NCBI GenBank assembly: GCA_002943765.1
Contig: PQWQ01000027.1
Location: forward strand, 496,001 to 560,000
Source of the DNA: Psoroptes ovis
Taxonomy: Eukaryota; Arthropoda; Arachnida; Sarcoptiformes; Psoroptidae
Direction: 5' to 3'
Length of the DNA: 64,000 bases
Shown here: positions 48,961 through 60,550 of the stretch, in pieces
Numbering within the stretch: position 1 is the stretch's first letter
Layout of the letters: each line of letters starts with the position of its first letter
Translations under genes and position numbers: made by a program
Notes under the pieces: generated by a model
Seen by the model: the letters and a program-made list of their open reading frames with translations, nothing else
Told to the model about the DNA's origin: nothing
The model's database searches: none

Positions 48961-51355
48961 GAAATACTAAATTATCAAATATATATTTAAATTATAATCC
49001 AACATATAGAAATAAATATTATCGAAATTCTTATAATAATAATAATAATTATAATGATAAATTCCTAATAAAACATTCATCATTTTTATCATTTGATAAT
49101 GATGATAATGGTGGTGATAATGATAGAAGAAAAAGAATACGATTTGCAAATGAAATCAAATTCAATATAATCAAACGTCATATACAAACATATAGCCCTT
49201 TATATGATTCATTAAAAGATTCATCAAAAGTTGAACAACAAGTAAAAGCATTAAAAGAATCAAAAGAAACAATACAAAAAAATCAACAATTCACAGCTCT
49301 GGAACCTAAACGTAGTTTAGGCAAACGTATTTGGGATGAATTAGTACATTATTATCATGGTTTTCGATTGCTGGTGATTGATATTGGTATAGCCTCAAGA
49401 CTGATATGGAAAATATTAAATGGTAATAGTTTATCCCGGCGTGAATATCGACAATTAGTTCGAACATCTAGTGATGTATTTCGTTTAGTACCGTTTTCGG
49501 TTTTCATTATTGTACCATTCATGGAGCTATTGTTACCTGTTTTTTTGAAATTTTTTCCAAACATGTTACCATCGACATTTCAAACAGCATCATCAAAGGT
49601 AATATTCTTCTTATTCCCAAATATTATTCTTAAATCATCAATTATTTTCATTTGTCAAATCTTTTAGGAAGCAAAAATCAAACAAGAACTTAAACTAAAA
49701 TTAGATATGGCAAAATTCTTACAGACAACGCTAGATGAAATGACATTACAGGCACGTGGTGAATCACATTCGAATCGTGCCAAAGAATTTAAACAATTTT
49801 TTGATAAAGTAATTATTTTCTATTGAATGATTATAATTAAACAAAAACTAATCTTAAACAAAAAACAATTTTAGATGAGAAAATCCGGTGAACAAGTATC
49901 GAATGAAGATATATTAAGATTTTCGAAATTATTCGAAGATGAAATCACATTAGATTCATTATCCCGTCCACAATTGGTTGCATTATGTCGTTTATTAGAG
50001 CTACAACCTATTGGTACTGATAATTTTTTACGTTTTCAACTTAGAATGCGTTTAAGAAGTTTAAAAGCTGATGATCGAATGATTGCTCGGGAAGGTATTG
50101 ATTGTTTAACGGTATCTGAATTACAACAAGCATGTCGTGCACGTGGTATGCGTGCGCTGGGTATTTCAGAAGATCGTTTACGTTTTCAATTAGGCCAGTG
50201 GCTGGAATTGAGTTTAAATGAAAAGATTCCAAATTCCTTGTTGCTATTATCGAGAGTTTTATATTTACCGGAAAATATTCCAGCAACTGATCAATTGAAA
50301 GCGACAATTCAAGCGTTGCCTGAAGGTGTTGGAACTGAAACACGTTATAAAATTGGTGAAACTGAAGGTAAAATTGATAATCGAACTAAAATTGAATTAT
50401 TGAAACAAGAAGAGGAAGCAATTAAACGTGAAAATGAAGAAGAAAGAAAGATTAAAAGCAAACAAGCAGAGCCAATTATCGATAAGAAAGAGATTAAAGA
50501 ACAAGTTATTGATAAAATTTTTGAATCAACACCAAATCTTAATATGGCTGCCAGTGAACAACAGCAGCAGCAACAAGCCAAGATTGTAGAACCAGTACTA
50601 TCAAAAGAAGATCTTGAATCAATTGAAACGGCCTTAGAAAATCTGGCTAAAGAAAAGAAAGTTTTAATGTTGGAAAAAGAAGAATTGGATGATATTAAAG
50701 AAGAATTAGATGACTACAAAGAAGATTTGATTGAATTCAAAGATATTGCTCAACAAACAGGTGATCAAATACGTTTGAAAGAAAGTAAAGCGGCTAAACG
50801 TTTACGTAAACGTATGGATAAAATGGTTGGTAAAATGGAAAAAGTATTTGAAAGTTTAGAATCGCAAAAGAAAAAATTACAAACAACCATTGATCAATTG
50901 GAAAAAGAAGGTAAAGATATTGATCAAGTGAAAAGTGATTATATTAGTATCAATGAATTGCTTCAATCGATACGTACATTCACCGATATATCGGATGAAA
51001 CAAAATCGAAACGTATTTTAGAAGTGTTGGACAATCTTGATATTAATCATGATGGTTTGATTGAATTGGATCATGTTTTTAAGGTTTGTTTTGTTTGTTT
51101 CCACCATTTAATCTTATAACCATTCATTGATTATTCAATATTTCTCCAACAACCCCCAAACAGGTAATCGAATTAATCGGTCGAGAAAATGTTCAATTAA
51201 CACCGAAACAAATCAAAGAAATTATTAAATTATTAATACAAGAAGAACAATTGAATATTGAAGAAAAGCAAAAGAAGAAAAATCAAATGAAAGGTGAAGC
51301 AACTACTATCAATACTGATCAAATGACTAGTGCTAAGGTACAATCACAAAGATAG
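48789..51355 (+). CDS. LETM1: Mitochondrial inner-membrane LETM1 protein
   Basis: LETM1 sits in the mitochondrial inner membrane and supports K+/H+ or Ca2+/H+ exchange, cristae shape and respiratory-chain assembly. Four exons: 48789-49598, 49668-49808, 49875-51083 and 51164-51355, 783 aa. The N-terminus is basic and Asn-rich, fitting a mitochondrial leader. A single TM segment (VPFSVFIIVPFMELLLPVFL, about 233-252) follows the RRE(Y/Y)RQL..SDVFRL part. The LETM1 ribosome-binding-like domain has LSRPQLVALCRLLELQPIG and LTVSELQQACRARGMRALG, then LRFQLGQWLELSL. A long Glu/Lys coiled coil spans about 485-680. An EF-hand loop DINHDGLIELDH lies at 706-717, split from the rest by an intron at 51084-51163. 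The length is close to human (739). Confidence 0.95.
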
Positions 51356-51851
51356 AATTGAATAAAAATTTATAATTTTGTTATTATTTTCGAAAAAAGT
51401 AAAATTCCTCTATCATTATTACCATTGATTATTATTATTACTAATATATCATTTAGTCTCAATGATTTAAATAAATAAATGAAAAAAATTGTGAAAATTT
51501 TTTTGATATCTTAATTGAATAATGTTCGTAAATTATTTGAAAAAAAAACACTAAAAATTAGTCATGTTTATTACAGGGTTTTAAGTTTTTATTCAAAGTT
51601 TTAAAATTGATTTTCGTAGTTTTGAATCGAATTTCAAATTGTAAAATTACGAAATTCAATTTTAAAACTACGAATTGAAACTTTAAATTTAGTTATTTAT
51701 TTATTTATATATAAATTACAATAATTGAAAAAAAATAAACATGAATAATTCGAACACACAAAATATAAAATGAAATAAATTAAAAAAATTGAATTGAGAT
51801 TATTAAAACTATGTTTTTGAATGATGATGGTGATGATCATGATGATCTTGA
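51356..51851. other. Convergent intergenic region, LETM1 and GPAT3/4
   Basis: About 500 bp of 3' UTRs. It carries AATAAA signals near 51473 for LETM1 and a truncated foldback MITE (51572-51694). I see no gene. Confidence 0.6.
51572..51694. mobile_element. Foldback MITE, copy 5 (right end decayed)
   Basis: Begins TACAGGGTTTTAAGTTTT, nearly identical to copy 4, and keeps the centre TTTTCGTAGTTTT ... AAAATTACGAAAT. The right end reads GAAACTTTAAATTTAGTTA, so the terminal CCCTGTA is lost. Confidence 0.75.
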
Positions 51852-53673
51852 CTATTTAATTTTCTTACTAAATTCTTCACGTTGTTTTTCTTTCCATTCA
51901 TCTTTCACATTGAAACGTTTCAATTGTCCATCCCATTGCAAGTCGACAAGACCACCACGTTTAGCTATTTCAGATTTGACACGATTTGCAAAATCGATAG
52001 CACTTTCATTGGGCTAATTATTATAAATTCGAAAAAAATTGATTTCAAATTGAATTAATCCAAATGAAAACTAAACTAAACAAAACAAACCTTTTTAATC
52101 ATCGGTGGTAAATACCAAACATCACAGACAATTGCCCAACTTGTCATCATTAACATCAAGTAATACATGTAACCATGTTTACTACTATTCCAGAATGGAT
52201 CACCGAAACGTGAATCATACTGTGAAATGGAAAACAAAGAATTATTATTCAAGATGATTATCGAAAACAGAATTTGAAAATACCTTGATGGCGACAGGAT
52301 AGACAATGTTTGCTATTTCAAAGGAACCTTTTTTAAACATCATCACAGCTGAATTATTGATGCAAGTACCTTCAGGAAATATCAATATCGGCGCGTTGCG
52401 TTTATCATTGATGTATTCGCTCAAACGCCGCACAACCAATTGTTTATCTTTAATTTCAAAACGATCAAACCAAATATGATTCGATGCACGTTGTAATGCT
52501 GTTTGCAGTACTCCTAAAAATCCACCTTGTTTCTGGCCGACCAATGCATAACAATTGTCACATGCTAATACGGCTACATCCTAAACAAAAAAAAATGAAA
52601 GAATTCACTAAGAAATATGAGAGAAAAAATTCAAAGCAAATACGTACGATTGGACTTGTATGATTGGCCACAGTAATACCGCCTGGTTTAGCCATATTAT
52701 GACGATCATGATATGTGATAATGCCTGAAAATGCACGTGACATAATACGAAAACAAACAAGACTTGCATTGAAATAGATTCGACGTTTGAAATCACTGTC
52801 AGGTAGACAACCAATAATGCCTGTGCAAATTATCAACAATAATACACTGATAATTGTTACAATAATACGTGTTGGCCATAAAATAAAATATCGAATAATG
52901 CACCCGATTCCCCATAATATGGTCAACCGTAATGATAGATGAGTGTATTTTTTATTTGTTCGAGTGAGCAAATTCCATGATACAAGTTCTATGGATTTGA
53001 AATGAAAAAAAAGAATAAGTGACAAGATTGATCATAATAATCAAATAAATTTAACCTTCAGCATCGAATCGCTTCGTTACTTCATCATCAACGATTGCTT
53101 GAATACCATTTTTGATCAGCAAACAAATATCATCCAAATGAAAATCTTTTTTCTTATAATTCATTAGATCATCGATTGATTTATCTTCACTATCATCATT
53201 ATCATCAACTACTTGATTATCATCATTGTCATCGATATTTTCATTGTCAATCACTGATTCTTGATGAGTAATTTTTTTCGACAATTCTTTATCGATCCTT
53301 TGTTTGCCAAACTATTCAATAATAATAATGATAATAATAATTAATCTTATTGAATTTATAAAAAAAAATTATGAATTGAAAAACATACAGCAAATATTTT
53401 CAATAATAATTTAACATATAATTTACGAAAACCAACTGATATGCCTAATGATGCCAATATCAAAGATATTAATAACAGGATGAAAAAATAATATAAAAAA
53501 TTCAATAGAAAATTGGTATTCATTGTTTGATTATATAAATAATGATTTATGATTGAATTATTAACACTTGTTTCAATATTATCGTTATCATTATCATTAT
53601 TACTATTTTCATCATAGTTAATATTGCATAAATCACCATTATCGACACAACCTTGATTATCATTAGCTGCCAT
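51852..53673 (-). CDS. GPAT4: Glycerol-3-phosphate acyltransferase 3/4 (ER type)
   Basis: Acylates glycerol-3-phosphate to lysophosphatidic acid at the ER, the first step of glycerolipid synthesis. Six exons close in frame: 53673-53389, 53311-53056, 52988-52648, 52580-52284, 52219-52091 and 52013-51852, 489 aa (human GPAT3/4 are 434-456). The N-terminus is Asn/Asp-rich. Hydrophobic segments are at about 55-80 and in LWGIGCIIRYFILWPTRIIV. Acyltransferase motifs: TVANHTSPID (HX4D, His about 290), then SNHIWFDRFEIKD, then ILIFPEGTCINN (about 360-371), then YPVAIKYD and MMTSWAIVCDVWYLPPM. The C-terminal GGLVDLQWDGQLKR is characteristic of GPAT3/4 rather than AGPAT1/2. GPAT3 and GPAT4 cannot be separated; arthropods usually have one gene of this type. 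Confidence 0.93.
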
Positions 53674-54247
53674 TGTTTTATTTTATATAATTTTAAACTT
53701 TTAATTATCGTTAATATCTTCACACTAATTTCGGACACATCATTTTTAACCATGAATTAAATCAACACTTTCGTTTCTATTTGTAATGTTTTCTATTGAT
53801 GAGATGCGATCGTCAGACTTGTTTATTATCATATTGCATTATGTGTTGTTGTCGTTTTTTTTCGGTGGTATTTTTCTTAGATTATTTCATTTTTTATTTA
53901 AAAAAAAAATGAAATAACAGCATTTTATATTCCGGGCATTTAAATTAATAAAAAAAAAATATTAATGTAAACAATGTGCATTTGATCAGGCGATCATTTT
54001 TTTTTACAATGGCGCTCAAGTAACGTAAATAAATTTATTCAAAAATTTCGTCGAAAGATGGCGCCATGAAAATCGAATTAAATATTTTCGCGCATGTCTT
54101 TTTATGACAAAGTTTACACGTTTTTTTTTATTTCAATCATTTTTCATCCTTTTCCGTCGTTGTGCATGTGTTAGTGTTGTTATTATTTACAAAATTCTTG
54201 TTGAAATTTGATTTAAATAGGAAAGGAAATAAAAACATTGTAAAAAT
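53674..54247. promoter_or_regulatory. Divergent promoter region, GPAT3/4 and RPL23A
   Basis: A 574-bp gap between head-to-head starts. Two GGCGC motifs stand out from AT-rich surroundings: ATGGCGCT at 54009-54016 and AAGATGGCGCC at 54055-54065, the latter within the palindrome ATGGCGCCAT. AAGATGGC matches the YY1/Pho core, common near ribosomal-protein gene starts. A pyrimidine stretch (CCTTTTCC near 54148) could be a TOP-like start for RPL23A. The start site is not proved. Confidence 0.4.
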
Positions 54248-54865
54248 ATGCCACCAAAACAAAAGAAATCGGCACCATCGACTGCTGCTGCAAAACCAGC
54301 AGCCGCATCAAAACCAGCTGCTGCTCCGGCAGCTGCACCAGCAAAATCCGCTCCAGCAAAGCCAGCATCGCAATCGCAAACAAAAAAACCAAAACCAACA
54401 AACACTGGTAAAGTTGCTAAACCTATGCAATCAAAACAAGCGGCAAAAGGTAAAGCATTGGATGCTCAAAGCAAGGTGAAGAAAGGTAATTATCAAAAAC
54501 GAAGCAAAAAAATTCGAACAACAGCAACATTTAGACGACCGAAGACAAAAATTCTTCCACGTAATCCAAAATTTCAACGTAATAGTGCACCAAAATTGAA
54601 TGCTTTCGATAAATTTTCAATCATCAAATATCCATTGACAACTGAATCGGCAATGAAAAAAATTGAAGATAACAATACATTGGTATTTATTGTCAATCTT
54701 AAATCGAATAAACGACAAATCAAGACAGCATTCAAATCGCTATTCGATATTGATGTTGCTAAAGTTAATACATTGATTAGACCTGATGGACAAAAGAAAG
54801 CCTATGTAAAATTGGCACCAGAATTCGATGCATTAGATGTTGCCAACAAAATCGGTATCATATAA
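54248..54865 (+). CDS. RPL23A: 60S ribosomal protein L23a (uL23)
   Basis: A large-subunit protein at the peptide exit tunnel, where it contacts SRP and nascent-chain factors. A single exon of 205 aa is seen in this window; an upstream non-coding exon is possible. The N-terminal ~75 residues are Ala/Lys/Pro-rich (eukaryotic extension, longer than the human one). The conserved part starts KKIRTTATFRRPKT and continues FDKFSIIKYPLTTESAMKKI and LVFIVNLKSNKRQIK. It ends YVKLAPEFDALDVANKIGII, the exact family C-terminus. AATAAA lies at 54926, 60 bp after the stop. Its 3' end faces ATP synthase subunit e across 223 bp. Confidence 0.97.
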   Translation: MPPKQKKSAPSTAAAKPAAASKPAAAPAAAPAKSAPAKPASQSQTKKPKPTNTGKVAKPMQSKQAAKGKALDAQSKVKKGNYQKRSKKIRTTATFRRPKTKILPRNPKFQRNSAPKLNAFDKFSIIKYPLTTESAMKKIEDNNTLVFIVNLKSNKRQIKTAFKSLFDIDVAKVNTLIRPDGQKKAYVKLAPEFDALDVANKIGII

Positions 54866-55088
54866 ATGTCATTTCAATCAAATATAAATGTATTTTTTTT
54901 CGATTGTCAATTTTCGATTTTTCTAAATAAAACAAAATTTTCAAATTACAAACATTATATTGTTTATTAGACACTAATTTTATTCATAATTTGAATGATT
55001 TTGAACAATTATTACAAATTTGAAAATAATAATTATGACATTTTCCGATCTTAAATATCATATATGCAAGAACCTCATTCACTTTCTC

Positions 55089-55600
55089 TCATTTAGTCAT
55101 CTCTGGTGGTGGATATTGTTTATCAAAATCATCTGGTATCGGTACATTGATTTCTTTGGCCAATGCCAATAATTGTTCTGAAATGGTTAAGAAAAAAAAC
55201 ATCAATGTAATAATTGAAAGAACAGTCAATGCAATAAATCAATTACCTCGTGTACGTAAGTTAGCCAAAATGCGTTGTTCTTCATCCCAAACTTTTTTCT
55301 GTTCACGAAGTTTGATACGATGTAAACGTTCACGTTCGGCCAATGTGCCTTATGGTTGGAAAATTAGAATTAAATCAAAATCATCGATGAATGATAAGTT
55401 CTACTTACTATGTCGTTTCATTCCATAATAAATACCAGCAATGAGAAGACTCCATCGGCAAAACTTTAATCAAGAAAAAAAAGGAATGCAATTTGAAATC
55501 AGCAAAATTAACCACAAAATAATAATCTTACACGTATAAAAGGTGAAACACGAATTGGTGCACCTAATTCGGATTTAGGCAATGTATAATCGACAGCCAT
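55089..55600 (-). CDS. ATP5ME: Mitochondrial ATP synthase subunit e
   Basis: A small inner-membrane subunit of F1Fo-ATP synthase needed for dimer formation and cristae shape. It is too fragmented to show as one open frame. Four exons close in frame: 55600-55532, 55463-55409, 55348-55247 and 55177-55089, 104 aa. The start gives MAVDYTLPK, then PIRVSPFIRFCRWSLLIAG (compare P.QVSPLIKLGRYSAL in mammals). The GxxxG dimerisation motif is GIYYG. A charged helical tail follows (TLAERERLHRIKLREQKKV) and a Pro-rich end (FDKQYPPPEMTK). It is about 30 residues longer than the mammalian protein. It shares a 280-bp divergent promoter with INTS14. Confidence 0.85.
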
Positions 55601-55880
55601 TATTTTTTATTCCAGACAAAATTTAAAATGAACAAAATTAAGAAATTCAATCTAAAACAAATAATTTTAATCAAAACACAACTAATTCAAATTGACCTTT
55701 AACAAGCAGTGAATGAAAAAAACAGAAAAACAAGCAGACACAATCGCCTCTCACAATCGATTATGAGTTGCACATGCAAACAATCGATATTTTTATTTTG
55801 TTTGACGATTTGTTTTTTGAATTTTGAAAATTTTAGATTATTAAAAATTCAAAATAAAATTTAAAAAAATTTATTGAAAA

Positions 55881-57512
55881 ATGCCGATCATAATTTTATT
55901 GGACAATTCATTTTCGATGAACAAAAATGTATCATCAACCATTGTGAATGGAAATAATGAACCACCGCCACAAAATCATCAACAACAGTGGCAAGAATCA
56001 AAATTTCAATTGGCTAAAAATTGTTTAAAATTATTGATTGATCATATAAAAAATAATAATCATTGTAAATTTGAAAAAATTGCCCTATTGACATATTCAA
56101 GAAATTATGAAATAATAGCTGAATTTACCAATGATTTCGATTTAATTTTGAATAATTTGAACAATTTACAAACAAAAGATGTTTCAAATTTATGGCCAGC
56201 CATTCAGCAAGCAATAAAAATGATTTTAAATTATAATCATCATTTAGATCTTCATTATGATATAATCATCATAACTGATGGAGTATCAAATCGAAGCATA
56301 ACTTATTTCATTAATAATGACAGCGATAATGATGATCATGATTCGAAACAAATGAAATTTCCACCGAATTGCAAAATACATGTTGTTTGTTTAAACACAA
56401 TCAATGATAAATATGTGAAAAGATCGTTACCATTTTTTCGTAAAATTTTATCGAAAAATTGTTCAACTTCAAATAGAAAAAAATCGATTAATATCAATAA
56501 AGATTATGATTTCGGTAAAATATGGATACCTTTTGATAAAATATTAACCTGCTCAATAATTCAAAATTTATTTCGAAAATTATGTGAAGAAAATTTCCAA
56601 ACATATCAAGGAAAAATTGTTTGTGGAGAAATTTCTGGTGCAATCAGTTTGTATCCGAATTTGCCGAAGAATAAATTATCTACGGAACAATCGCCATCAT
56701 TGCTAGATACGATACGAATATGTGGATTTTTGAATGCAAATGAAATGAATGATTCTCCAATATATTCACGACATTATGTCATACCGATTGCAGAGAAAAA
56801 TTTGGATGAAATAAAGAAATGGATACAATTATTGATTTTCAAATCAGATCAATCAGATGAAGATATTCGACAGTCGTTTTGTTTGGACGAAGGAACACAG
56901 CCATCATTTGCAGTATTATTAAATTGCAGTTTCAAGATTGCCAATATGATTGCACTTTGCGAAATTGGTCACTCAAGAAAATGGTATGGCATATTGAAAT
57001 CGGTGGCTGACAAAAAACGATCCCATTTAATGTTGCATACATTTCACCCTGGTTTGAATTCGATTCCATGGTTAAAAAATTTCCAAAAATATTCCCTGAT
57101 CAATGCAGATAATTCCACAGAAAATAATGAACCAGCAACCAGCGGCAATAGTAATGATAATTCGAAAAATAATTTGAAAAAAATATTAAATTTCAATCCA
57201 TGGTTACAATCACAATCAGTTACAGCTGATTTGCAAAAAATTTCAAGATTATTGAAAAAATTACCCGATCGTTATGAACAATTGTTGAATGAAATTAATC
57301 GGATAAAACGTGCAGCAATTGCATTGAAATTTTTTCCATTAATCAATGTTATTATTGAAATTTTTGAAATCGAAGCATGTGGTTATGATAATTATAAAAA
57401 TCCAGCTGTAAGAGAACAAATTCAACGTATTTTAAATTTTATACGTAATGATAATCAACAGCAATTATCACAACAAAAACAAGAATCTCAAGAAATCATC
57501 TTATTGGAATAA
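55881..57512 (+). CDS. INTS14: Integrator complex subunit 14 (VWA-domain)
   Basis: A nuclear Integrator subunit that, with INTS10 and INTS13, forms a module binding nucleic acid and linking the complex to its targets. Integrator cleaves snRNA and promoter-proximal RNA Pol II transcripts. A single exon gives 543 aa (human 518). The start sits directly on a VWA domain with MPIIILLDNSFSMN; the MIDAS motif DxSxS is residues 8-12. Further matches are ESKFQLAKNCLKLLIDHI, IALLTYSRNYEII, a conserved ITDG strand (IIIITDGVSN), and the C-terminal NPWLQSQSVTADLQKISRLL followed by LPDRYEQLLNEINRIKRAA, which lies close to INTS14 'KIRKL.. LPE..' helices. The internal Asn-rich inserts are lineage-specific. 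The stop is 159 bp from the convergent PI4K2 stop. Confidence 0.88.
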   Translation: MPIIILLDNSFSMNKNVSSTIVNGNNEPPPQNHQQQWQESKFQLAKNCLKLLIDHIKNNNHCKFEKIALLTYSRNYEIIAEFTNDFDLILNNLNNLQTKDVSNLWPAIQQAIKMILNYNHHLDLHYDIIIITDGVSNRSITYFINNDSDNDDHDSKQMKFPPNCKIHVVCLNTINDKYVKRSLPFFRKILSKNCSTSNRKKSININKDYDFGKIWIPFDKILTCSIIQNLFRKLCEENFQTYQGKIVCGEISGAISLYPNLPKNKLSTEQSPSLLDTIRICGFLNANEMNDSPIYSRHYVIPIAEKNLDEIKKWIQLLIFKSDQSDEDIRQSFCLDEGTQPSFAVLLNCSFKIANMIALCEIGHSRKWYGILKSVADKKRSHLMLHTFHPGLNSIPWLKNFQKYSLINADNSTENNEPATSGNSNDNSKNNLKKILNFNPWLQSQSVTADLQKISRLLKKLPDRYEQLLNEINRIKRAAIALKFFPLINVIIEIFEIEACGYDNYKNPAVREQIQRILNFIRNDNQQQLSQQKQESQEIILLE

Positions 57513-57671
57513 ACATATATTGTTTGTTTTCTATGTGAGTGTTATCATTCAATTTCAAATTCGATTTGTTTCTATTCAACTCAATATCATTCATATAAAT
57601 CACAGTCATAATATAGAGTTTTATATGTATGAAATGTGAATGAATCGGTTTTCTTCATCATATGCTTTGTG

Positions 57672-59651
57672 TTAAAACCAAGAAAAGAATGGTGTTTTAC
57701 GCTGGAAACTTTGTGTAAAATTATCTTTCATCGTACGTAAACGTCCTTTACCATTATTCATGCGTCTTTTTTCCATAATTATTGCCGGCATTTGTATCAA
57801 TTGTTGTGGTGTTTTATGATCTTTTAATGCTTGAGTTAAATTTAAAATCTAACAATGATGAAATACGATTAGTTCGAAGCAAAAAACTTGGCAAAATAAA
57901 CATACCTGTCCACGCATAACGGACATTTGTTTTTCAAAAATGTTCCGATCAAATCCTCTATCAGTCTATGCGGATTCGATGAAGAAAACATATTTGAGAC
58001 AAAATGAATTGAATTGATTGAACATTAACTTACTGAAAATAGATTGAATAATTCATCACACAATTCTTGAACAAAATTCATATCAGATAATTGTGCGAGA
58101 ACCAATCTACAAATATTATCAGAAAATGGTTTCTTTGCAAACGGTAACCAAGCCCAATAATAAGGATCTGAAGAAAAATAAGATTGATTCGATTAAATGA
58201 ATGATAACATATTGATCATTGACAAATCAAAGCTTACATGCACGCCATTCATCAGGATGTTTAAATGGAAACGCCAATCCATTGTCAATGGCTGCAATTT
58301 TTATCGATATAATTTTATTGGGATCATTTTCATCATATTCTTGTTTGACTAACCAATTATCATTACCACGATCAGTATTTCTTATAATATAATCTAGAAC
58401 GACTAATTTTTCAAATTCAAATTGAAAACTTTCCAATATATAATCATCGGTGATTGTTTCAGCTTTTTTAATCCAAACATATGCATCTTCATAATTTTCA
58501 ACGTATTTTTGTAATGATCCAACCTAAAATAGCATGAAAATATTGAATTAATTCATTTTTAAGAATAGAAAATATCCTACCTTTGGTGGTAAACCGATTC
58601 GATTAAAATGACGTCCAACTTTTGGAAATCTTTCATTTACATTTTTTTTCGTACGCGATTTAGCCCGATCAATAGCTGAATAATTGAATGTTTCACTGGC
58701 TAATTTAACGATTCGTGTTTTCGGTACAATATTCAGCTGCAATTTACGATCAACAATCCAAGCACCAGCTTCAGACAGATAACCTTGATTCGGTACCAAA
58801 CATGAACGACCAAAACAACAAGGACAACAGAGTTTATGCATCCATTTAGTCCATTTCGGATTCAAACGACCATAAGGTTCTTCATCTTTAGGCTTGAAAA
58901 CGCCAATAATTTTACTGCCATCAGCATTTCGTACAAAATAGCTACCACTTGAACCTTGTGAAATGCGTTTCGGGAAAAAACCATTTTCAATCGATTGTTC
59001 AGCATCACGTATGATTAAATTATATTCATTATCATCGGGAAAATGATTATTGATGATTTGTATGCTATCATTATCAAAACGACGTAACAATGGTTGATTT
59101 TCGTTATCAGGATTTGAACCATATGAATGTAATAATTGTTGCTGCTGCTGCTGTTGTTGATAATTGTTATGTTGTCCTATTGCCACCGATGTCGATGATG
59201 ATGACGAAACACATGCAACATCGGGTAAAATCGTGCTTGTAGTCCATGGAGGTGTTCTTATTATATTACCATTGACTATTTGTTTCGAATGTTCAACACT
59301 AGTATCATGATCATGATCATCATAATCATTATATTCATCATCATTATCAATCGGTATGGATATTAATCTTTCAACTTTACAATTTCCATTCGAATTAATT
59401 GTTGTTGATGAGTCATCACCATTATTGTTATTATTAATATTATCATTATGATGATTAGGTAATAATTCACCAGTATTATTATTAATTGATGAATCGATGA
59501 TTAATGAATGTTCATTTTGTAAATTATTATCATTATTATTATCGATATTTATTAAATTTTGATGATTATCAGCTATAATTATTGAATTATTATTATTATT
59601 ATTATTGATGATATTTTTATTATCTTCATCATTATCATCATTAAGATGCAT
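57672..59651 (-). CDS. PI4K2: Phosphatidylinositol 4-kinase type 2
   Basis: Makes PI4P on trans-Golgi and endosomal membranes. Five exons close in frame: 59651-58581, 58523-58238, 58167-58034, 57965-57906 and 57848-57672, 575 aa (human PI4K2A 479). The first ~190 residues are a low-complexity Asn/Asp/Gln-rich extension. The kinase core follows: RISQGSSGSYFVRN (G-loop-like), IGVFKPKDEEPYG with the ATP-binding Lys, and the palmitoylated CCPCCF at 275-280. Next are NQGYLSEAGAWIVD and LPPKVGSLQ, then the catalytic TDRGNDNW (about 407-414) and AAIDNGLAFPF, whose Asp is near 437. YPYYWAWLPFAKKPFS is also family-typical. The C-terminus ends in a basic/aromatic tail. Arthropods usually have one PI4K2 gene. 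Confidence 0.95.
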
Positions 59652-60550
59652 TGTTGTCGTATATATTGTTGAAATTCAATTATTAATTCTTATTGTTTCA
59701 ATCAATAATTTGACCATAAAATGGAATGAAAATCTTTTTGGGGTTAATTTCAATGTGAATTAATCATTTAAATAAACAAAATTAGGAAAATAATTATTAA
59801 ATAATCAAAATATACAAGATGAAGAATAGGCCATTAAAGAAATTGGTTTAAAAACAAACAAAAAGGACAATTGCTTATTAATTGCTTATAAAGATGAATA
59901 AACTTGAAAATTTTTATGTTTTCTTTTTTCATTGATTCATTTTAATTTCATTGAAACAAAAATTCAATAATCATATCTACATATCATTGTCGTTGCTGCT
60001 TGCTGGTTTGGTTTGGTTGGTTGGTGTTTTTCGTTGCTATTTTTATTATTATTAGATTACCAACATATTATCGGTAATCAATTTTTCTGTTTTTTTTTCC
60101 AATGAAATTGTACTGAAAAAAAAAGTGAAAAGTAAACCAGAAAAAAAATGAAAACAAAACAAATAAATGAAATGAAAAGATGATTGATTCAATATTGAAA
60201 TGTTGAAAATGCGCAGATTTTCGATATTACAAAATTCAGTATTCGGTGTTGTCGCCGGGGTGAAAATAGCGGAGATTTTCATTTTTTTTTCTTTGGCGAG
60301 CATTCTTTTTTCAAAATAATATTCGGGTTTTGTTTCGAAAAATAACAAAAGAAGCTTTGAAAAAATTAATCTTTGAAATTACCGAATCATATCAATTGAT
60401 AGTATTGCTTTTGTTATAATAAAAGGTAGTGATTAATGTCCATTAATTTTTTAAAAATTTTAATTTTCTCCTTTATTTTCTGTAATAGTTTGGCGCTAGT
60501 TTTTTTTTTCGCTTGAAAATCATTCATTTCAATGTAAAAAGTAAATAAAA
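59652..60550. promoter_or_regulatory. Divergent intergenic region, PI4K2 and TCERG1
   Basis: About 900 bp between head-to-head starts, AT-rich with A and T runs. A TTGGCGCTAG motif at 60490-60499, about 60 bp before the TCERG1 start, resembles the GGCGC motifs of the RPL23A promoter. Open frames here (60052-60348, 60414-60749, minus) have no recognisable homology. Confidence 0.4.

Noticed and set aside
54162..54479. 105-aa frame overlapping RPL23A
   Set aside because: Out-of-frame shadow of the Ala/Lys-rich RPL23A N-terminus; the RPL23A frame has a full family match.
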